Positions 1 through 8,700 of a stretch of 64,000 nt of DNA are shown one piece after another (within the stretch, counting starts at the first letter, position 1; every line of letters begins with the position of its first letter). Position numbers and translations under genes: made by a program. Below the pieces are notes generated by a model that made no database searches, was not told the DNA's origin, and saw only the letters and a list, made by a program, of their open reading frames with translations. The stretch spans positions 62,001 to 126,000 of the forward strand of contig CAYWJB010000010.1 in NCBI GenBank assembly GCA_964458495.1. The letters are read 5' to 3'. This stretch comes from JANWVO01 sp964458495 (lineage in GTDB: Bacteria > Acidobacteriota > Terriglobia > Bryobacterales > Bryobacteraceae).

Positions 1-2
1 TC

Positions 3-284
3 CGCAAGAGCGCGGGAGAGACCGTCGAGCAGGGCTTCCAGGGGCTGGTGGAGATCGCCGCCGATTGGAGCGAGCTCGAGCTGGTGGCCGATGCGCCCGA
101 GCCGTACGCGAAGCGCCTGGCGCCGGGCGACGAGGCGCGCATCGTTCTGGCGGAGCTGCCGCAAGGGGCGCTGGCGGCGCAGGTGAAGAGCGTGGACAAG
201 CAGCAGGTGGTGATCGCCTTTACGAGCCCCTCTTCGCTGGTGCGCCCCGGCATGACTGCCATCGCGCAGCTGAAGCTGCGCTGA
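3..284 (+). CDS. C-terminal end of an efflux RND-type periplasmic adaptor (HlyD-like), partial
   Basis: An open frame enters from the left edge and ends at the TGA at 282-284, leaving the last 93 residues. The fragment has short beta-strand-like segments and a closing stretch (SLVRPGMTAIAQL) typical of the barrel and membrane-proximal domains of HlyD/RND membrane-fusion proteins, where a pump adaptor meets its inner-membrane partner. The lipoyl and hairpin regions would lie outside the window. The family call rests on this C-terminal pattern only and could be wrong in detail. It is followed 66 bases later by the fumarase, with no obvious link. Confidence 0.45.
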   Translation, partial: RKSAGETVEQGFQGLVEIAADWSELELVADAPEPYAKRLAPGDEARIVLAELPQGALAAQVKSVDKQQVVIAFTSPSSLVRPGMTAIAQLKLR

Positions 285-350
285 GACGGGCGCGCCCGGC
301 GCGGCCCGGGCGCTAGGATGGTTACGAACAGCCTGAAAGGAGCCGCTCTC

Positions 351-1865
351 ATGGAATTCCTCCGCGACAGCCTCATAGAACTCATCACGCAGACCTCCGT
401 GAATCTGCCGCCCGACGTGCGCGCCGCCATGGGCCTCGCTCTCGAGGGGGAGCAGCCCGGAACACAGTCGCACCAGGCGCTGTCGATCATGGCGCTGAAC
501 ACCGACATGGCCTACGAGGACGAAGGCCCCATCTGCCAGGACACCGGCATGCCCACCTTCTTCGTGCACACCCCCGCGGGCGTCAACCAGATGGCGCTGG
601 CGGCAGCGATCCGCGAGGCTGTGGCCGAGGCCACCCGCCGCGGCAAGCTGCGCCCGAACAGCGTGGACTCGCTCACCGGCAAGAACTCCGGCGACAACCT
701 CGGCCCCGAAACCCCGGTGATCCACTTTGAACAGCACGAGCGCGGCGACATCGAGATCCGGCTCATCCTGAAAGGCGGCGGCTGCGAGAACAAGAACATC
801 CAGTACTCGCTTCCCTGCGAGCTGCCGCGGCTGGGGCGCGCCAACCGTGATCTGGAGGGCGTCAAGAAGTGCATCCTGCACGCCGTGTGGCAGGCGCAGG
901 GGCAAGGCTGCGCCCCCGGCGCTCTGGGCGTCTGCATCGGATCGGACCGCGCGCACGGCTACCACCTCGCCAAGATGCAGCTGCTGAGGACACTGGACGA
1001 CACGAACCCCGACCCGGCGCTGGCGAAGCTCGAAACCGAGATCATGGAAGAGGCCAACAAGCTCGGCGTGGGCGCCATGGGGCTGGGCGGACGGGCGGCG
1101 TTGATCGGTTGCAAGATCTGTGCCGCGAACCGCCTGCCCGCGTCCTTCTTCGTCTCGGTCGCCTACGACTGCTGGGCTTTCCGGCGGCTGGGCGTGCGGT
1201 TGGACGCCTCGAGCGGCGCCATCACCGAGTGGCTCTACCGCGACCCGTCCCGTCCGGTGGACAAGCTGGCGCGGGAGAGCGGATTCCCGCTCAGCGGGCG
1301 CGAGATCGTGTTGACGCCGCCGCTCGCGGCGGAGCGGATGCGCGCTCTCAAGGTGGGCGATGTGGTGCTGATCCGCGGCGAGATGTTCACCGGGCGCGAC
1401 GCCGTGCACGCCCACTTGATGAAGAACCCGCCGCCGGCAAGCCTGGAGGGCGCGATCCTGTATCACTGCGGGCCGGTCATGCTGAAGCAGGGCGACACCT
1501 GGTATGTCAAGGCGGCGGGTCCGACGACGTCGATCCGCGAGGAGCCCTATCAGGCGGAGATCCTGCGCCGCTACGGCGTCAAGGCGGTTGTCGGCAAGGG
1601 CGGCATGGGAAAGAAGACCCTCGACGGGCTGAAGGAGTGCGGCGCCGTGTACCTGCACGCCATCGGCGGAGCGGCGCAGTTTTACGCCCGCACGGTGAAG
1701 AAGGTGCTGGGCGTGCATCTGCTCGAGTTCGGCATCCCGGAGGCGATGTGGCACCTGCTGGTGGAGGACTTCCTCGCCGTGGTGACAATGGACGCCAACG
1801 GCAACTCGCTGCACGCCGAGGTGGAGGAAGCCACCGCGGCCAGGCTCGCCGAAGCCCGCATTTGA
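351..1865 (+). CDS. fumA: Class I (iron-sulfur) fumarate hydratase, fused alpha and beta parts
   Basis: This 504-residue protein should interconvert fumarate and malate in the citric acid cycle, using an oxygen-sensitive [4Fe-4S] cluster. The N-terminal two thirds match the class I catalytic domain, with ICQDTGMPTFF near residue 60 and GGGCENKN near 150 providing cluster cysteines. The last 190 residues are the beta/swivel domain (DVVLIRGEMFTGRDA). Alpha and beta are fused as in E. coli FumA/FumB rather than split. I chose the ATG at 351 because AGGAG lies 8 bases upstream; an in-frame start at 318 has no such site. It converges with the DUF302 gene. Confidence 0.93.
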   Translation: MEFLRDSLIELITQTSVNLPPDVRAAMGLALEGEQPGTQSHQALSIMALNTDMAYEDEGPICQDTGMPTFFVHTPAGVNQMALAAAIREAVAEATRRGKLRPNSVDSLTGKNSGDNLGPETPVIHFEQHERGDIEIRLILKGGGCENKNIQYSLPCELPRLGRANRDLEGVKKCILHAVWQAQGQGCAPGALGVCIGSDRAHGYHLAKMQLLRTLDDTNPDPALAKLETEIMEEANKLGVGAMGLGGRAALIGCKICAANRLPASFFVSVAYDCWAFRRLGVRLDASSGAITEWLYRDPSRPVDKLARESGFPLSGREIVLTPPLAAERMRALKVGDVVLIRGEMFTGRDAVHAHLMKNPPPASLEGAILYHCGPVMLKQGDTWYVKAAGPTTSIREEPYQAEILRRYGVKAVVGKGGMGKKTLDGLKECGAVYLHAIGGAAQFYARTVKKVLGVHLLEFGIPEAMWHLLVEDFLAVVTMDANGNSLHAEVEEATAARLAEARI

Positions 1866-1892
1866 GCGGGCGCGCGCTGCGCCGCGCTCAGG
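1863..1892. terminator. Possible hairpin between convergent fumA and DUF302 genes
   Basis: The 22-base gap between the two convergent genes, with the fumA stop codon, forms an imperfect GC-rich inverted repeat (TGAGCGGGCGC against GCGCCGCGCTCA). There is no T run, so intrinsic termination is uncertain. It could act as a shared 3' end structure. Confidence 0.3.
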
Positions 1893-2268
1893 CGGCTTCG
1901 TCGATGATCGCTTTCACCACCGACTCGACCTCCTCGGCGACGCCGGCAAGCCCGGCGGTCCGGAACAGCTCCATCATCGCCGTGGGCAGGAGCGTGGAGA
2001 CCACTTTTTCTTCGCCACGCTGATAGACGGCGATGCGGCACGGCAGAACCGTCGAGATGGCGGGGTTGGCTTCCAGCGCGCGCTTGGCCTGCTGCGGGTT
2101 GCAGACCTCGAAGATCATGCACTCGCCGCCGTAATCCACCCCCTTTTCCTTCATGGTTTTCTGGAGATCGTGGACGTGGATCACCCCGAAGCGGTGCCGC
2201 GCGGCAGCGTCTCGCAGCGCCAGTTCGATTTCCGCGGCGCTCTTCTGGGAAGTCTTTTCGTACAACAT
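1888..2268 (-). CDS. DUF302 family protein
   Basis: A 126-residue protein matching the DUF302 fold: an alternating N-terminal part that aligns an aromatic/hydrophobic strand (FGVIHVHDL), a central EVCNPQQAKRALEANP segment, and the characteristic LPCRIAVYQ strand. DUF302 proteins are small dimeric domains of unknown biochemical role, sometimes fused to other domains; none is fused here. The ATG at 2268 has AGGTG about 9 bases upstream and is preferred over an in-frame GTG at 2280. It lies 41 bases from the permease on the same strand and may be co-transcribed with it. Confidence 0.8.
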   Translation of the reverse strand: MLYEKTSQKSAAEIELALRDAAARHRFGVIHVHDLQKTMKEKGVDYGGECMIFEVCNPQQAKRALEANPAISTVLPCRIAVYQRGEEKVVSTLLPTAMMELFRTAGLAGVAEEVESVVKAIIDEAA

Positions 2269-2309
2269 GGACGAGTTCACCTGCCCCTAGGATAATCCGC
2301 GCGGGGCGC

Positions 2310-3656
2310 TCACTCGTCGGCGGGAATCTCGAAGCGGATGATGTCGCGCCGGAAGCCTCCGGTCTTCCACGCGCCGTAAGCGACGCCGAAGGCGAGCCAC
2401 GCGAAGCCGGCGATTTTGGCGATCCAGCTCAGGCTGAGCCAGAGGTACAGGCAGACGAGGAAGCCCGCGGCGGGCGCCACGAGGTGCGACCAGTGCCGGT
2501 CCCGCTCCCGGATGTAGTAATGCACGAGGCTCGAGACGTTGACCCCCATGAAGCCGATCAGCGCTCCGAAGTTCAGAAGCTCCGCGCCCGTCTGGTACGA
2601 GATGGCGAAGGCGCCGAGAAGCGCCAGCGCGCCCATCAGGATCACGTTGCGGCTGGGCACGCGCGATTTCGGATGCAGGTAGCCGAAAAAGGACTTCGGG
2701 ATGGCGTTGTCGCGCCCCATGCCATAGAGCAGGCGGGCTCCGGCCAGCAGCGCGCCCGAGGCGGAGCCGATGGTGGCGACAACAAGTGTCCAGGAAAGTG
2801 TTTGAAACAGAATCTCGCCTCCTGCGCGCCGCGCCACGGCCAGGTAGGCGGTGTCGGGGTCGGGGTAGGGTTCGGCGGCGGGCCAGACCAGCTGCGCGGC
2901 GTAGACTTCGACCGCCGAGAGCACGCCGATGACGAAGCAGGTGGCCACCATGGCGCGCAGCACGTTGCGGCGCGGGTCCTTCACCTCTTCCGAAAGCGTG
3001 GCGATGCCGTCGTAGCCGATGTAGGTGAGCACGGCGATGGAGGCGCCGTTGGACAGAGAACGCCACGAGAACCGCTCCGGATCATAAAAAGGCGTCAGAA
3101 AGCGCTGCGCATCAAGATCCGGCAGGTGGAACAGGTAGCGCGCGCAGGCGCCCAGCGTCCACAGGATCACGACTCCCATCAGGGCGGTGAGCACCTCGTT
3201 GGTGCGCGCCGTGGCGGTGATGCGGCGCAGATTCAGCACCGTGAAAAGCGAGGCGAACGCGCACGCCCACATCCAGAAGGGCGTGCCGGGGAACAGCCCC
3301 ATCAGCGCCTTCGAGCACCAGATGACGCAGATGAGCGGGTTCACCATATAGTCGAGCAGCATGCTCCAGCCGGTGAAGTAGCCGAGCGCGGGGTGGAGCT
3401 CGCGGGCGACATAGGTGTAGGCGCTGCCCGCCGCCGGCCAGGCGCGCGCCATGCGCCCGTAACTGAGCGCGGTGAGCATCATGGCGAACATGGCGATGAG
3501 CACCGTGGTGACGACGTGCCCGTTGGCGCCGGCGCTGATGGCGCCGAAGGGCGGCATGGGCGCGGTGGGCTGCACCATGATCACGCCCATCACGATGAGC
3601 TGGAACAGGCCCAGCGATCGCATCAGGCGCACAGGCTGTGCGGGTCCGGATGGCAT
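2310..3656 (-). CDS. APC-superfamily amino acid permease
   Basis: A 448-residue integral membrane protein with about 12 hydrophobic segments, expected to take up amino acids or amines with a co-transported ion. The first segment begins right after the N-terminus (LGLFQLIVMGVIMVQP), and the unwound-helix glycines of the APC family are present (AGSAYTYVAR; GYDGIATLSEEVKDPRR). The latter, a helix-6 motif followed by SEEVKDP, is a hallmark of the family. An open frame extends upstream to 4208, but that part is a shadow of the opposite DUF58 gene, so I use the ATG at 3656. It is divergent from DUF58 with only 37 bases between the starts. Substrate cannot be told. Confidence 0.85.
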   Translation of the reverse strand: MPSGPAQPVRLMRSLGLFQLIVMGVIMVQPTAPMPPFGAISAGANGHVVTTVLIAMFAMMLTALSYGRMARAWPAAGSAYTYVARELHPALGYFTGWSMLLDYMVNPLICVIWCSKALMGLFPGTPFWMWACAFASLFTVLNLRRITATARTNEVLTALMGVVILWTLGACARYLFHLPDLDAQRFLTPFYDPERFSWRSLSNGASIAVLTYIGYDGIATLSEEVKDPRRNVLRAMVATCFVIGVLSAVEVYAAQLVWPAAEPYPDPDTAYLAVARRAGGEILFQTLSWTLVVATIGSASGALLAGARLLYGMGRDNAIPKSFFGYLHPKSRVPSRNVILMGALALLGAFAISYQTGAELLNFGALIGFMGVNVSSLVHYYIRERDRHWSHLVAPAAGFLVCLYLWLSLSWIAKIAGFAWLAFGVAYGAWKTGGFRRDIIRFEIPADE

Positions 3657-3693
3657 GGGAAAACGGCCATTATGACAGAATGAGGGCAGCCGC

Positions 3694-4800
3694 ATGATGG
3701 AATGGCTGCGGGAACCGGCGGCGGGCGCGCGGCGGTGGCTGCAGCGCCGCGTGCGCGAGCGCATCACCACGCGCGGGCTGCTGTACCTGTCCGCCTCCCT
3801 GCTGGTGGGCGGCGCGGGCTTCGCCTCCGGCAACAACCTGCTGTTTCTGCTGCTGGCGGCGATGCTCAGCCTGCTGCTGGTGAGCAGCTTCATCAGCCGC
3901 ATCGGCATCGCCGGGCTGGAGCTGGAGATCCGCCTGCCGGAACACGTCAGCGCGCGGCAGCCCGTGCCGGCGCGCCTCGTGTTGCGGAACATGAAGAAGC
4001 GGATGCCCTCGTTTTCCATCCGGCTGTCGGGCGCCGGCTCGGAAGTGTTTTCGAGCGAGCTGTATTTCCCCGTCGTGCCCGGCGGCGCGGCGGTGGAGAC
4101 CACCGTCGAGGCGCGCTTCCCGCGGCGCGGCGTCCATGCCGAGGACAGCTTCCTGTTCTCCACCGCGTTTCCCTTCGGCTTCGCCGAACGGCGGGCGCGC
4201 GTCACCATGCGGCAGGATGTGCTCGTCTATCCTTCCATCGAGCCGCAGCCCGGATTCGAACTGCTGCTGGCGGAAGTGCAGGGCGACGCGGAAACGCTGT
4301 TCCGCGGGCTCGGGCACGACTTCTACCGCATCCGCCCCTACATCCCTTTCGAGAGCGCGCGCCACGTCGACTGGCGCGCCACGGCGCACACGGGCGAACT
4401 CCAGGTGCGCGAGTTCGCCCGCGAGCAGGAGCACCTGGTCACGCTCGTGCTCGACCTGGAAGCCGGCGAGACGCAGCGCGAGTGGTTCGAGCGCGCGGTG
4501 GAATGCTGCGCTTACCTGGCGTGGCGCATGGCGCAGCGCGGCGCCCGCATCCGCTTCCGCGCGCAGAACTGGGAGACGCTCGTGCCGGTAGAGAACGACG
4601 TCTACGCTATCCTGAAATATCTGGCGCTGGTCGAGCCCCGCCGCCGCGCCGCCCCCCTGCGTCCCCTCGATGAGCCTGCTGTCTCGGTTGTCTTCAGCGC
4701 TTCGCCCGCTCGCCTGGAAGAATGCGGCTGGGTGGATGCTCGCATCGTGTCTCCTGGCCACTGGGCAACCGGCGAGCCCGCCGCGCCCCGGCCCTCTTGA
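3694..4800 (+). CDS. DUF58 domain protein
   Basis: A 368-residue protein with two membrane segments near residues 27-67 and a large soluble part. The signature of DUF58 lies around 205-245 (GLGHDFYRIRPYIPFE followed by ARHVDWRATAHTGELQVREF). Such proteins usually occur beside MoxR-type AAA ATPases and VWA proteins and are thought to work in cofactor insertion or envelope assembly. Neither partner is adjacent here, which is unusual. Its 3' end overlaps the next gene by 131 bases, implying coupled translation. Confidence 0.85.
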   Translation: MMEWLREPAAGARRWLQRRVRERITTRGLLYLSASLLVGGAGFASGNNLLFLLLAAMLSLLLVSSFISRIGIAGLELEIRLPEHVSARQPVPARLVLRNMKKRMPSFSIRLSGAGSEVFSSELYFPVVPGGAAVETTVEARFPRRGVHAEDSFLFSTAFPFGFAERRARVTMRQDVLVYPSIEPQPGFELLLAEVQGDAETLFRGLGHDFYRIRPYIPFESARHVDWRATAHTGELQVREFAREQEHLVTLVLDLEAGETQREWFERAVECCAYLAWRMAQRGARIRFRAQNWETLVPVENDVYAILKYLALVEPRRRAAPLRPLDEPAVSVVFSASPARLEECGWVDARIVSPGHWATGEPAAPRPS

Positions 4801-6616
4801 GACTTCCATCACCGTCACCGCAGCCGTTTCTGCCGAGGCGCCCGCCAGCGTCACTCTGCTGGACAAGGCGCGCAGCGAGGCGCTCGCGGGCGTCAATCTC
4901 GACGACCGGCTTCGCATGGTGCCCGGATTCACGCTCTTCCGCCGCACGTCGTCCCTGACGGCGAACCCGACCACGCAGGGCGTGAGCCTCCGCGGGCTCG
5001 GTTCCACCGGCGCCAGCCGCACGCTCCTGCTGTGGGACGGCGCGCCCGCCAACAGCCCGTTCGGCGGATGGATCTACTGGACGCGGCTCGATCCGGAGCT
5101 GATCGACCGGATCGAAGTGGCCCGCGGCGCGCCAGTGAGCGTCTTCGGCGACAAGAGCATGGGCGGAACCATCGCGCTGTTCAGCCGCGAGCCCGGCGCG
5201 CGCACCGCCTGGTTCGGATACGAGGGCGGCAACGCAGGCACGCACCAACTCTCGGGCGGCGCGGAAACGCGGCTCGCGCCGCGCTGGGCGGCGGGCGCAA
5301 GTTTGCGCGCCCTGCACACAGACGGGTTCTTCGTTGTTCCGGAGGAGTCCCGCGGTCCGGTCGACACGCACGCCGCCTTGCGCTTCGCCGCCGGCGCCCT
5401 GCGGGCGTCTTACAACGACGGCTCGCGGCGCATCTTCCTGCGCGGCGACGCGCTGGCCGAGGAACGCGCCAACGGCACTCTGCTGACGGCCAACTCCACC
5501 GGCGCGGGCGCGCTTGCGGCGAACTGGTGGCAGCAGGCAGGACGCGGCGCCATCAACGTCCTGGGATGGCATGCCCGCGAGGAGTACCGCGCCACGTTCA
5601 GCTCGATCGGCGCGGGGCGGCAGACCGAACGTCTCACCTCGCGGCAGAGCGTTCCTGCCGATGCCACCGGCGCCGCGCTGTTGTGGCAGCGCGCCGGCGC
5701 CCGGTGGAGCCTGACCGCCGGAGGCGACGCCATGCGCGCGTGGGGAGAGTCTCGCGAAACCCTGTTTCCTGCGGGCTCGCGCAGCGGCGGCGGCTCGCAG
5801 ACACAGCACGGTCTGTTCGCGCAGGCGAGCGCCGCCGCGGGTCCGCTGCGACTCTTTGCAGGTCTGCGGCGGCACGATCCCGGCCGGGGCGCGGCGTTCT
5901 GGATGCCGAGCGCCGGCGCGGCGGCGGGCGGCGAGCGCTGGCGCGCGCGCATCTCCGCCTACCGCGCCCTGCGCGCGCCGACGCTGAACGAACTGTACCG
6001 CGAGTTCCGCGTGGGCAACTCGGTGACGCTCGCCAACCCCGCACTCGGACCCGAGTCACTTCGCGGCGTGGAGGCTGGCTGGGACTATGCGGCCGGCATG
6101 TGGCGGCTGAGCGTCACGGCGTTTCACAACCGGCTTGGCGATCTGATCACCAACGTCACGCGCAGCGTCACGCCGCAGCTCATTACGCGGCAGAGAGACA
6201 ACGCGGGCGAGGCTCGCGTGCGCGGCGCGGAGGCGCTGGCGCGGTGGCGGCGGGGCGCGGCGTTCGCCGAAGCGGCGTGGCTCCTGTCGGACGCGCGCTT
6301 CGCCGCAGGCGAAAGGATCCCGCAAACGCCGCGCCATCAGGGCTCGTTCCTCGCCGGATGGCAGCGCGGGGGCACGGCGGTGGCGGCGGGGCTGCGCGCC
6401 TCCGCATCGCAGTTCGAGGACGACCGAAATCTGTTCCTGCTGCCGGGATTCGCCGTCTGGCAGGCAACGGCTCGGCAGAGGGTCCATGACGGCGTCGAGA
6501 TCCACGCTGGAATCGAGAACGCCGCCAACCGCCGCGTCATCGCCGGATTCAGCCCTGCGCCGCTGCTGGCGAGCCCGCGCCTGTGGCGCCTGGGGCTCCG
6601 CTGGCGCCTGCATTGA
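4670..6616 (+). CDS. TonB-dependent outer-membrane receptor
   Basis: A 648-residue receptor. A hydrophobic leader (AAGWMLASCLLATG) is followed by a plug domain from about residue 45 to 170 with the plug motifs TTQGVSLRGLGSTGASRTL and DRIEVARGAPVSVFG, then a beta-barrel to the end. It should import a siderophore, vitamin or other scarce ligand using TonB energy. The C-terminus is LRWRLH rather than the usual terminal aromatic residue. An alternative start at 4736 would trim the leader and halve the overlap with the upstream DUF58 gene. Substrate is unknown. A hairpin followed by six T bases lies just downstream. Confidence 0.9.
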   Translation: MSLLSRLSSALRPLAWKNAAGWMLASCLLATGQPASPPRPGPLETSITVTAAVSAEAPASVTLLDKARSEALAGVNLDDRLRMVPGFTLFRRTSSLTANPTTQGVSLRGLGSTGASRTLLLWDGAPANSPFGGWIYWTRLDPELIDRIEVARGAPVSVFGDKSMGGTIALFSREPGARTAWFGYEGGNAGTHQLSGGAETRLAPRWAAGASLRALHTDGFFVVPEESRGPVDTHAALRFAAGALRASYNDGSRRIFLRGDALAEERANGTLLTANSTGAGALAANWWQQAGRGAINVLGWHAREEYRATFSSIGAGRQTERLTSRQSVPADATGAALLWQRAGARWSLTAGGDAMRAWGESRETLFPAGSRSGGGSQTQHGLFAQASAAAGPLRLFAGLRRHDPGRGAAFWMPSAGAAAGGERWRARISAYRALRAPTLNELYREFRVGNSVTLANPALGPESLRGVEAGWDYAAGMWRLSVTAFHNRLGDLITNVTRSVTPQLITRQRDNAGEARVRGAEALARWRRGAAFAEAAWLLSDARFAAGERIPQTPRHQGSFLAGWQRGGTAVAAGLRASASQFEDDRNLFLLPGFAVWQATARQRVHDGVEIHAGIENAANRRVIAGFSPAPLLASPRLWRLGLRWRLH

Positions 6617-6620
6617 TCCC

Positions 6621-6646
6621 CGGCGAAAATCCGCCGCCGATTTTTT
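6621..6646 (+). terminator. Candidate intrinsic terminator after the TonB receptor
   Basis: Five-base arms CGGCG and CGCCG around a six-base loop are followed within four bases by six T residues. It lies immediately downstream of the receptor stop codon and before the separately expressed DUF4397 gene. The stem is short, so strength is uncertain. Confidence 0.5.
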
Positions 6647-6740
6647 GCATCCGCGTGACTCTGCCGCGCACCTAGATTGGCGTTAGCGGATCTTTCCCAG
6701 AATCCGATTAGCGAATTCCCATAAAAGACGAGGAGTGGAG

Positions 6741-7424
6741 ATGAAACGTTTGTTGTTTGCACTGGCAGCCGTGTGTGCGGTTGCGGGACTGACCTTCGCC
6801 CAAGGCAGCGGCGCGCGCGTGCGCATTGTGCATGCTTCGCCCGACGCTCCTGCGGTGGACATTTACGTCAACGGCGGCATGGTTCTGGAAAACCTGCCGT
6901 TTCGCGAGTATTCCGAATACCTGAGCCTTCCCGCCGGCACCTATAACGTCGAGATCAAGGTGACGGGCACAAACACCGTGGTGAAGCAGCTGAGCGTGCC
7001 GGTGATGGCCGGAAAAGACTACACGGCGGTGGCCGTGGGCTACGCCGGCGGCGGACAGCCCGGCTTCGACGTGATGCTGCTCGAGGACGACAACAGCGCT
7101 CCCGAGGACGGCCGCGTGAAGATCCGCGTCGCCCACACCGCTCCTGGCGCGCCTGCGGTGGACATTTATGTGACCACGCCGTTTGAGACCCTCACGGGCA
7201 AGGAGCCGGTGCTGACCAACGTGCCTTTCAAGGCGGCGTCGGGCTATCTGTCTGTGCCGATCGGCATGTACCAGGCTCGCGTGGCTGTGGCGGGCACGAA
7301 GACCATTGCTATTGACAGCCACCGGCTGGTGACCTGGGGCGGCATGATCCGCACCATCATCGCGGTGGACAACAAGGGCGGCGGCGCGCCGTTCGACCTG
7401 ATCCTCCTTCCGGACCGGAACTAG
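6741..7424 (+). CDS. Secreted DUF4397 protein with two repeats
   Basis: A 227-residue exported protein. The first 22 residues form a signal peptide ending in TFAQ. The mature part has two DUF4397 units: one starting with RIVHASPDAPAVDIYVNG (about residues 27-45), the other with RVAHTAPGAPAVDIYVT (about 130-148). DUF4397 is an extracellular beta-sandwich domain of unknown ligand. The ATG at 6741 has AGGAG five bases upstream; an in-frame GTG at 6735 sits inside that site and is less likely. Flanked by terminators on both sides, it is probably a single-gene unit. Confidence 0.85.
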   Translation: MKRLLFALAAVCAVAGLTFAQGSGARVRIVHASPDAPAVDIYVNGGMVLENLPFREYSEYLSLPAGTYNVEIKVTGTNTVVKQLSVPVMAGKDYTAVAVGYAGGGQPGFDVMLLEDDNSAPEDGRVKIRVAHTAPGAPAVDIYVTTPFETLTGKEPVLTNVPFKAASGYLSVPIGMYQARVAVAGTKTIAIDSHRLVTWGGMIRTIIAVDNKGGGAPFDLILLPDRN

Positions 7425-7448
7425 GTCTGCTTTTCGCTTCCCTCTACC

Positions 7449-7476
7449 GGCGCGGGCGCCAGCCCGCGCCATTTTT
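7449..7476. terminator. Strong shared terminator between convergent genes
   Basis: Perfect eight-base arms GGCGCGGG and CCCGCGCC around CGCCAG are followed by ATTTTT. It sits between the convergent DUF4397 and enoyl-CoA hydratase genes. The T run favours termination of plus-strand transcripts; the stem may serve both. Confidence 0.75.
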
Positions 7477-8237
7477 CATTTCAGGGAAGGCCAGCACGGC
7501 TTGCGGCGCTCGCGGGCGGCTGCAAGGGCCTCCCGAAAATCCGGCGAGCCGCTGGCCGCCTCCCACCATTGGCTCCCGGACACGGCCGTCGCCGAACAAG
7601 CCAGATCCAGGCCGGCCGCCACGGCGGCGGGACTGAGCGAGGCCAGCCCCGCGGCCATTTGCAGGGCCCGCTCTTCCAGTTCGAATGCGGGTACAAGCTC
7701 ATGGACAAGGCCCCAGGCCTGCGCGTCCGCCGCGGAGAATACCCGCCCCGTGAGCGACAATTCGCAGGCGCGCCGCGGGCCGAATGCGCTGACGAGAGAA
7801 TCCCAGTACAGCGCCGGCCAGGCGGCGGAATGGATGTCGGTGACGGCGAATTTCGTCCCCTGTGCGGCCAGCACGAAGTGGCACTGCAGCAGCAGCCCGA
7901 TGCCCGCGCCTGCGCAAGCCCCGTGCACGGCGCCAACGAGCGGCTTGCGGAGCTCCCCACGCAGGCGGAACAGGCGCGCGGCGAGGTCGAGCCAGGCGCC
8001 ACCCGATGCGGCGAGCGAATCGTAATCGATGCCGGAGCAGAAGACTTCGCCTCGCTGTTCCAGCACGATGCAGCCCGTGGAGGAGTCTTGCATGGCTTGA
8101 TGAATGGCCTCCAGGAGCGCGTCCGCCAGCGCGGCGGAGAGACGGTTGCGGTCCTCCGCCCGGCTCAGTGCAATCCGCAGGACGCGATCCTCGCGCAAGA
8201 TTGTCACCGCGGTGTTGAAGTTTTCTTCAATTGGCAT
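7476..8237 (-). CDS. Enoyl-CoA hydratase/isomerase family protein
   Basis: A 253-residue crotonase-fold protein. The two oxyanion-hole regions are visible: EVFCSGIDYDSL around residue 64-75 and GAVHGACAGAGIGLLLQ around 102-118. The acidic catalytic positions of true enoyl-CoA hydratases are not clear: the second segment reads TDIHSAAWPALYWDS in place of the usual glutamate-bearing loop. Isomerase or another crotonase activity is therefore possible. It stands alone, divergent from the cold-shock gene with about 215 bases between them. Confidence 0.8.
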   Translation of the reverse strand: MPIEENFNTAVTILREDRVLRIALSRAEDRNRLSAALADALLEAIHQAMQDSSTGCIVLEQRGEVFCSGIDYDSLAASGGAWLDLAARLFRLRGELRKPLVGAVHGACAGAGIGLLLQCHFVLAAQGTKFAVTDIHSAAWPALYWDSLVSAFGPRRACELSLTGRVFSAADAQAWGLVHELVPAFELEERALQMAAGLASLSPAAVAAGLDLACSATAVSGSQWWEAASGSPDFREALAAARERRKPCWPSLK

Positions 8238-8453
8238 TGGATTCCCTGCCGAAACATATCATGCCGTATGCGTGAATCGATGATCAGCGGAGAAGATTCT
8301 TGCACCTCTGGCGCGGGCAGCCGAGTCTTTTCAAGTAGCAGGCTGCGAGTCTCCGGCCGCACCGGCGGTGTTCTTTCCTCCCGGAGGATCTCCCGTTCAA
8401 ACGGCAGGGCCGCCATTGCACAAAGATTGACGATCGCATCAGGAGTGGTAGTT

Positions 8454-8660
8454 GTGAAGGAAAAGGGCGTTGTGAAGTGGTTCAATTCCGCCAAGGGCTA
8501 TGGCTTTATTCAGCGGAGCACCGGTGAAGATGTTTTTGTGCATTTCTCGGCCATCCAGATGCAGGGCTACCGCACGCTGGAAGAGGGCGCCGAGGTCGAG
8601 TTCGAGGTGAAAACAGGACCGAAGGGACTCCAGGCGGAGAACGTCGTCCGCGTGCAATAG
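8454..8660 (+). CDS. CspA-family cold-shock protein
   Basis: A 68-residue single-domain OB-fold protein binding single-stranded RNA and DNA. Both RNA-binding motifs are intact: KGYGFIQ (RNP1) near residue 16 and DVFVHF (RNP2) near 28. The start is a GTG at 8454, with AGGAG at 8441-8445; no ATG is available at this position. The 215 bases upstream hold no gene and probably supply promoter and 5' leader, which in this family often controls expression by RNA structure. The next gene follows 40 bases later on the same strand. Confidence 0.93.
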   Translation: MKEKGVVKWFNSAKGYGFIQRSTGEDVFVHFSAIQMQGYRTLEEGAEVEFEVKTGPKGLQAENVVRVQ

Positions 8661-8700
8661 CCCGGCGCAGGGGCAGCTCCGGCCGCGGTATGTTGTGCCC

